DNA of 64,000 bases from Chlorokybus atmophyticus (taxonomy: Eukaryota > Streptophyta > Chlorokybophyceae > Chlorokybales > Chlorokybaceae): the NCBI GenBank assembly GCA_009103225.1, contig RHPI01000277.1:488879-552878 (forward strand), given 5' to 3'. A program made the position numbers and the translations under genes. The notes under the pieces were generated by a model. That model had not been told where the DNA came from, ran no database searches, and saw only the letters and a program-made list of their open reading frames with translations. Numbering within the stretch: position 1 is the stretch's first letter; the number at the start of each line of letters is the position of its first letter. Below are positions 56,437 to 64,000 of this stretch, piece after piece.

Positions 56437-59400
56437 ATGGCTGTCATGGATCCGCTTGGAGAGCTGGCGGATGCCCTGGCGTCACAATCTTCACCCCCAT
56501 GGGAACATGTGAAGGTGCTATTAGATGCATGCCCAGACCCGTCTGTGGGCTCAGCGAAAAGTAAAGACCCTACTCGCAGCCATGAGGTGCGGCTTTGATG
56601 CATGCTACATGGATGCATTGTTTCTTGTCTAGCAACAATCTTGCAAGTTCGCCCAACACTATGACTTACGCTGATACTCACAATGAGTGCATGACAATGC
56701 AGCTCCAACCGTCACAGCTACAGGCGCTACTAGCGCTTGCCGACTTTCTCGTCAAGACTAGCGGCCAGTACAAGGACAAATTGCTCCCTATGCTTGTGCG
56801 CCAGTTGCAAGTCCTGGCCCAGCTAAGGTCATGGCCTCAGACTGTTGACACAACCGGCTTTTTTACAACCTTTTTGCAGCTGGTTCAGTTGCTAGTGCAG
56901 AAGCTGCCGGAATTTCGGTCACAGGTTGGTGCATGAGCCATGGTCTTTTGGTTGAGCAACATCTAGCCATATTATGTGACATGTCCATGTAGTCCATGTA
57001 GCAGAGGCACAGCTGTGCGAACACTCATGTACAAGCCCTGTTTCTCACTTACAACTCTACTTCTAGGTCAGCAAAGCGGTTCTTGAGGTGGTCTCATCAG
57101 CAGCAGAAGACACCAACATCCAACAGGAGCGCGTTGGTTTGAAAGGTTTCATGCAGGGCCTAGCTTCTTGTATGCCACAGGTACGTGCTTGCATGCATAA
57201 AGGTACCTTTAAGCACTGCTTGCCCACCACAGTGGCTTGCATTTGCCAGGTCATGCCTGATGATGCAGAACACATGGCAAGTGTAATGTGCCGCTCCTGG
57301 CTCAGCAACCCTGCCAGTGTAAAGACAGCTGACAGCAATGGCAGTGAAGGGTCCTCACAGGTACAACTACATACTCCTTGCTGCCTGTACTCACTTGCTA
57401 TGTTTGCAAAACTCGGCCGCATTTCAGCAATCCAGTGTAATGCAAACCTTCTGCTGCAGGGGTTGGGTCCAGTTGATCCAGAAACATCTTCCATGCTGCA
57501 ATGGAAAACGATGGCTTTCTTCATCTACGACAAAATGCTAGATCCAGCAGGAGACATGCTGCGGACCCCGCGCGACGTGGATGCCACCTCACATGTGGAT
57601 GTTGTCTTTGAGGCTGCAACAGCTCAGCTGCGAGCGCTGCTGTCCCTTTGCAAGGTGTGTTGTTGTCACATTGCTGCGCACCAACCTATAGCGTTGCAAC
57701 ACCCAGTGGACGTTGTTGTTTGCTTCATACCTGCACCACACCCCGACTGGCATGGTTTGCGTTGATGACTGGAAAATCATGATGATGTGGCGAGAGCTGC
57801 CAGTTGGGGTATACTATGCATGCAGGCACACAAGCATGTGTTCCACAGATGTCATTTACAACGAGGCATCTAGCAAGCTGCTGCTGGAATAAGCTCCTTG
57901 CCAGTTGCCTCTGCTGTGCTTATTTGCGTTGCTGAGGCATTCACAGGCAGACGTCGCAGCAAGCCATGTCCGACGAGATTCGAAATTTTTTACTTTCCCA
58001 GGGCTACAGGCATGACAACGCAGAAGACTCATCACTTTCGCCTGAAGAGTATGCATACCTTCTCTTCCCAGTGTGTGGAGCAGCGGCGCGCGCGCTGGCT
58101 ACCTGTATAATACACGGGCCATCCAAGGGTCGGAGCAGAGGCGCTGCAGCACTGCTTCTAGATGTTGCAGAAGGGTAGGCATTGTCGTGACGGTGCATTA
58201 GCAACATGGCGACCGAGTTTCAATTGTAGCTCGCATCTGCAGGTGCATCATCGTGGATTGGCACCCTGTCCCAGAGTGCTGCACCATGTGCATAGGGCTG
58301 GCACGTGAGGCTGGGCGCATTGCTGACGCAGTACACCCCAAGCAGCGGTCACCGGAAGTCTTACTGCGGTATAAAGCTTTGCTGCAGGCTATCTCTCAGC
58401 CCTTGCCATCTGCATCTCAAAGGGACACCCACCAACCGCAGCCCGCATCAACAGCGCTTCGAGACGGCGTTATTGAGGCCATGAGTCAACTGCTTCATGG
58501 AGGCTGGCAAAAGGGTTTTGAGGACGCCGTGGGAGCCTCCGTGTTTTCCATTGCGGGTTATCTAACCCCTGATCTTGGCATGGGGCTGGACCAACAGGAG
58601 GAGCTTGCTGCATTGTCAATGCAGGAAACAGCCAGCCTGGTGTTGCAACGCGCAGTGTTGTCTGTCAATGATCAGCGCATCACAAAGATGGTGTTACAGA
58701 CGTTCCTGGAGCGCCTGGGTCTATCGTCGGATCAGGATACGCGCTTTCGCTGCCTTGAGGCTATCACCGGCATTGCATGTCTTGGACAAGACGTTGCATA
58801 CGAGAATGTCGCGCCTTTACTGACGAACATGTTTGTCGATCCGCTGATGGCCTCTGGAACATTCTCGCCCACAGCTCTTCAGAACAAAGTCCCTGGACAA
58901 CTGCAGCGCTTGGCACGCAGCCTGCAACCCAAGCAACTTCGTCTTGACTTTCGAGATCGGTTACTGCAGCTGTTTGCAAGGGTACAGCCCCAAGCAGTAA
59001 CGGTTGCATGTGCACCAAATGCATTGGTCTCATATCTGTCTGCCCTCTGCACTGAGTGTCATGTGGCTTACCACACAGGCCGCGCGCTTGACACTGCAGA
59101 GGGCTGAGCAACCTGATTTCAACAAGGCTGTTGTTTATCTGGGGAGTCTACTGCCTGCCATCAGTAGCGCCTGTGTCCACCTTGCTCCTATGCGCTTTGA
59201 CTTATCACCTGAGCAGTCCAAATCCTTCCGCAACCTGTGGTTTTTCATCGCCGTTTTTGGGCTTGCGCCTGGCGGTCCACGAGCGGCTTATGTTGACGCC
59301 ATCCGTGAGTTGGCGCAACTGACTCCTCCTTTGGAACCAGCGCAGTCTCACAAACACTTGGAGGTGGATTCTGAGTTGAATGAGATGCTGCGCTTAACAG

Positions 59401-62400
59401 ACGCTGGCGTTCTGAAGGTAAAGGCTGTTGTACAACCGGCAGCTATTATCAAATCGTTGGCTCACGCTTTTACATGCATGCTGCTTGTATGCAGACCATG
59501 AAGCCACCCAAGGATGCTCTTGCGCGCTTTCTCGGAGGTGCCGTTGATGCGGCTACGCTGTCCAGTTTATCAGATGGCAAGCTCACTTTCTTGCTGGCCG
59601 TTGCACATCTGGAAGTCCTTCGGCTCAGCTATAGTGGCGGACATCGCAACGACTCCCTGGCTTGTGCAATGTCATACCTGGAGGTGCCTCGTGTTGGACT
59701 GAACGCCGAGACAATACGAGCTCTGCAAGTCGAGGAGCGTTGTTACAGCACAATTGTAGAGCGAGCTTTCTCTGCGGCAATCGCATCATTGGCCAACACA
59801 GGGAATGGCATTGTGGAACGAGAAGCTGCATTAGAGTCGCACGCACTGTTTCTGCTTCAAGCTGCTGCACACAGGTTGCCACGCATACGTGAGCTGAGTA
59901 ACGCATTCCTACGGGGCATGACCAGTCGCTTTCCACAGGTGTGTATATTTCTGTACATATATATGTTAGTCAATGTTGCCATGTTGGCACACGGTTGCAG
60001 CAAAGACTAACAATTAATGCTGGCCGCAGATTGTGTGGATGCCGAGATGCATGGACATGATGCTCCTGCTGGCGGGATCCATAGGTTATGTCAGCCTCAG
60101 TCCCTTGGGAACAGGAAGTGGTGCGCAACTGAAGCGCGCTTCCATGGGAGCAGATTCTGAAGGTGTCCGTTTTGCTGTGGGTGCAACGCTGCATTTCTGG
60201 CTTAGTCAGGCAGCGTCCTTGGCACCTATCACTACACAAGCGTTGATACAAGACCACTTCCGAAGGTATTTCAAAGGCGTACTCGTAGAGTAGTCCTCCG
60301 CCGTAGCAATATGACCATGCATGTAGTGATCAAGTGCGGTTGTGCTGCAGGCATGGTGGTGTGGATGTTGGCTTTGTGGCAGATGTTGTCAGGGTGTTGA
60401 CGCACACGCCATCTCCAAGCGTTTTGTCTCTTCCTGGAGGACGCACTGCGGCAGAGAGCTTGAGTGTTGCTAGTTTGTCCGGGCAAGCGATCCCCGCTGA
60501 GCGTCCTACACCTCTCACTATGTTCACCACAGCGTTAAACCTCAAGTCGCGCGCAATTGGAGAGATTCAAGGTACATGCAAGTGCTGAACTACATTGCGA
60601 CCGGGAAGAGGGGGTTCCCCATGCACCCCCACGTGTCCTCAATCTCTGTCTTGCTTCGCAGGAATGAAAGAGTTTGGATTTGCCATCGCACCATCCTTTG
60701 TACAGCGTTTTGCTGGACGAATGACAAATGGAGACGCTGGCAGGGAAGTTGACAAACCAGTGGAATTCTACACCCTTGAAGTGCAACACATGATTATGGG
60801 GCGCTTCACGCACCTGTTGCGAGAGTTCATTATGACAAGAGAAAAGTCTGGTCAAATTGACGAAAAAGCATTCAGTGACGTATGCCTCCGCGCAGCGGCA
60901 TTGTTGATTACTTCACAAGAGAGTGAAGTAAAAGCTGAGCCATGTGCGCAGCTTCTGCGATTGCTTTGCTGGTGTCCGGCATACATCTTTGCACCACATG
61001 CAGTACGGACTGGTGTATTTGTCTGGAGTTGGCTGCTCGCAGCTGCGCCGCACTTGGCAACCGCTCTGATGGCGGAAGTCACCGATGCATGGTTGTGGAC
61101 TGTTGACCAGCGCACTGGACTTTTCTGCAGCAAGCCTGATGCAGATGGCCCTGTGGACCAGTTGCGCCCAAAGATTTGCCCTGGATATGCAAGTGGAGCC
61201 AGTGCAGGCACCAGAGAGGATTATGTTGAGCGGATTGCTGCCCATCGTTTGTGGTTAGGCTTCTTAACAGACCGTTTTGAGGCACGTTGGCTGCTGTTGC
61301 CGCAATGCATGTTGGTCTTGCTGCACCTCAATTTGGCTGCAGCTTATAGCATTGGTTGCTGTTTATGACATTAGCATGATGCGGCAGGTTGTGCGGCATA
61401 GCAGCCCCAACGAAGTTGCGCTGTTCTACAGGTTGCTAGTGTGCACATTGCACCCAAGCAACCACATCACGCCTCACCCTGCAGCGTGCGGTTCGGTGTT
61501 TCGCTTGCTGAATCTGGCACTCCGATTCAGCCACGATGGTGTGGCTTCGGGTATCACGCTACCTGGCGGTCGGCGCGCGGCTACGCTGCTGCGAGATCGG
61601 GCACACAGGTATCAGCTGCGCTGCTTACGCGTGATCAACAGCTGCTTACCCAGCAAGATTAAGAATGCCAACTAACAAAACACCTTTGCACACGTCTGCA
61701 GGGTTGGTTTGGATTGGTTCACTGTCGCTCCTGGCTTCTTTGAGGTGCAGGATGTGCAAGTTGCAGCAGAAGAAGCTCTATCCATGGAGAGGTTTCTGCA
61801 GTGCCTGGCAGAAGACGAACGCCTGCTACGCAAAGCCAGCATCGATGACTTGCAGCTCATGTCCAAGACACACCCTGAGTAAGCATCCGAGGCTCACAAC
61901 TGCATTGACTTTGACATGCCATCTAAAAACTGACACAATGCATCATGCAGTGCATATGCGGTCTCCCCAACAAGCCCAGTTCTGCCTTTTCTATCTTCAA
62001 CCCCCAAACCAGACCCCGCTCGGGTTGTAGCTGCGCATGCCGTTGTGGCACTCAGCGATGTTGATAGTCCTGGAGCTCGTCACATGCGTGGGTCATTGCT
62101 TACATTGCTTTGCCGTCACGAGGCAGAACGTCTCAACACATGGGCAGACCCTCGCGGTGAGGATGTGGGCATTAGTGCTTTGAAGGTGAGATTGCGAATG
62201 GCAGCAAATTGGAAGCTCTGTTATGTGTATGACATAGGTTGTGCGTAGCTAACGCGAACGCCAGCAAAGGACGACTACATCAAACCAGAACAATGGGTCG
62301 TTTACGTGCGGACTGCGTGGTCTGTAGACCCAAGGATAGCAGTACACATGTGCGCACGCTGGCCAGAGTGCAAGGTGCGCTAGCACAATGATAGCCTGCA

Positions 62401-64000
62401 CGACTGAACACGATCAGTAGTTGGGCATTGTGCTTGCTGGTCTCACTTTGTTATCTGCCACAGCCGTTGCTGAGTGAGGTGATGGCGCTTGTGAAGACCA
62501 ATGCGGTTGCCATTCACCACATACCAGAAGCTGTACCTTTCCTTGTGGACAAGGAGGCTGCTGCCAGCGATGCTGCTGTCCTCAACCAGTTGGTGTATTG
62601 GGCGCCATGTTCCATAACAATGGCCATGCAGTTCTTGGGGCCCAGCTTCTCATCGCAGCCGCGAGTCATGTCTTACGTTTTGCAAGTGCTAAACAGCTAC
62701 CCGCCAGATGAGGTCACCTTTTTTATGCCGCAGTTGGTGCAGGTACTTTAACTGAATTGACAGCGCCATGCATACAGTGCCTTGGGGTTCTGTCACCGCA
62801 ACACACAAGATGATGGCCGTCGGCAATGCTGCTGACACAATTGGCCTCCACCTACTATGTTGATGAGTTTGTTACAGACCAGTGGTTTCATGCAGGCACT
62901 GCGCTATGACAAGGCTGGCCTGATTGAGGACTACCTAGTGAAGGCAGCTATGCGAAGCAACCTGTTTGCGCACCAGTTTATCTGGGCGCTGCAAGCCGAA
63001 GAGCCGGCACCTGAGCACAAGGATGAAGCATTGCGAGCGCCTTCTGTGCATGGCAGAAGCAAAGGCGTTGCAAACCCGCTGAACACCATCGTCCTCAAGT
63101 GCAAGCAAAGGGTTATTGATAGTTTCTCTAATGAGCAGCGCGCTGCGTTTGAAAGGGAGTTTGCCTTTTTTGATGCGGTGACATCCATCTCGGGCATCTT
63201 GAAACCCCTCAGTCCAGATGAGCGCAGGGCAGCCATTGCACGGTATACACGGATGTTGATGCTGTATGCGTACTGGTGGTGTGCTTCCTTGGGATACAAA
63301 CTCTATACACAATTGCCACCTCAGTGTTTTTTTCTTGACGAGCCAACTGTCCCTGTGCTCAGGGAATTGAGGAAAATTCCAGTTACTGGTACCGATCTTT
63401 ACCTGCCTACATCACCGGACATGCAGGTAACTTGTGCTCCACTGCTGTGAGATATGCAGCAACCGGTGTCTTTGCATACTTGACCTTCATGTGCATTGTG
63501 TGCCTCGCGTTGTGCTGCAAAGTCGGTGATGTTTCTTCTCTTTCCGCTCAGGTGGTCAGCGTAGAAGAGGAAAGCGGCATACCCTTGCAAAGTGCCGCCA
63601 AGGTCCCCATCATGGTGACATTTGACGTCAGGTCCAGCGTGGCACCGGAGAAGGTGGTTCCCCAGGGGTGCATCTTCAAGGTCGGCGACGATTGCCGGCA
63701 GGACCTGTTGGCGCTGCAGATGATCTCCATTTTCCAGAATATCTTCTCGGCAGTTGGCCTTGAGTTGTATCTGTACCCTTACGGCGTGCTGCCCACGGGA
63801 TACGAGCGCGGCATCATTGAGGTATAGCTGAATCTACCTTGCATTGGAGTGCTGGAATCAGATAGTGGGAACTGCTTGGGTGACGTTGCAATGTGCACGT
63901 GTTACTTGCAAGAGGCATTGTATAGAGGCTGCAATGTACCCAGGTGGTGCCCAACTCACGAAGCAGGAACCAGCTGGGTGAGCAGTTTGACGGGGGGCTA
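56437..64000 (+). CDS. PI4KA: Phosphatidylinositol 4-kinase alpha, 3' end beyond the window
   Basis: Twenty exons chained in phase, about 1830 residues so far: 56437-56586, 56703-56924, 57067-57180, 57250-57360, 57460-57654, 57951-58174, 58243-58981, 59079-59417, 59495-59938, 60030-60265, 60351-60571, 60662-61281, 61388-61608, 61702-61878, 61951-62185, 62270-62374, 62464-62742, 62896-63426, 63552-63821 and 63944 onwards. The long helical N-terminal region includes FRNLWFFIAVFGLAP. The PIK helical domain follows (YWAPCSITMAMQFLGP, YPPDEVTFFMPQLVQ, ALRYDKAGLIEDYLVKAA). The kinase domain begins at SGIPLQSAAKVPIMVTF, with the ATP-site lysine in CIFKVGDDCRQDLLALQ and then PYGVLPTGYERGIIEVVPNS. The catalytic DRH and activation loops lie past the window. 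It makes plasma-membrane PI4P from PI. The intron at 61282 uses a GC donor. Confidence 0.96.

Overview
This is nuclear DNA from a photosynthetic eukaryote, most likely a green alga. Supporting evidence is a plant-type violaxanthin de-epoxidase, a plastid translation initiation factor IF3 with a transit peptide, a group-F-like bZIP, a plant-type class I glutamine amidotransferase, a vasohibin and PI4-kinase alpha, all in genes cut by many short GT-AG introns. A trebouxiophyte-like or early-diverging lineage would fit, because Chlamydomonas-type algae lack the plant-type VDE, but I cannot name the species. Exon coordinates were inferred by hand from splice consensus, reading-frame continuity and family similarity.

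Layout. (1) 1-16.2 kb: a large decaying DNA transposon. It carries a + strand gene with a zinc knuckle, a SET domain and long coiled coils, a convergent - strand Tnp2/CACTA-like transposase gene, and a third + strand gene of unknown function. Introns of the transposase gene carry 57-bp tandem repeats, the intergenic region carries perfect palindromes, and a 53-bp repeat array follows the third gene. Six in-frame stops, two frameshifts and a 454-bp solo LTR with a 5-bp target duplication show it is inactive. (2) 16.7-18.2 kb: AT-rich remnant of a second transposon. (3) 18.2-27.5 kb: an intact HdeD/DUF308-like membrane protein gene (-), an inverted truncated pseudogene copy of it 5 kb away (+), and between them a gene for a secreted nidogen/PKD-domain protein (-). 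(4) 28.7-30.2 kb: a bZIP factor (+). (5) 30.2-35.1 kb: gene-poor, with a 306-bp exact copy of part of the NFX1-like gene next to an N, and a long perfect hairpin. (6) 35.1-64 kb: gene-dense: NFX1-like zinc-finger protein (-), plastid IF3 (+), an unrecognised polyQ/polyA protein (-), class I glutamine amidotransferase (+), a 222-bp assembly gap, vasohibin (+), violaxanthin de-epoxidase (-) and PI4-kinase alpha (+, cut by the window end).

Housekeeping genes are intact with ordinary stops. The in-frame stops are confined to the mobile elements and to the duplicated pseudogene. Several genes are arranged head to head (NFX1-like/IF3, VDE/PI4K, HdeD-like/bZIP), so they share upstream regions of about 0.4-1.1 kb.
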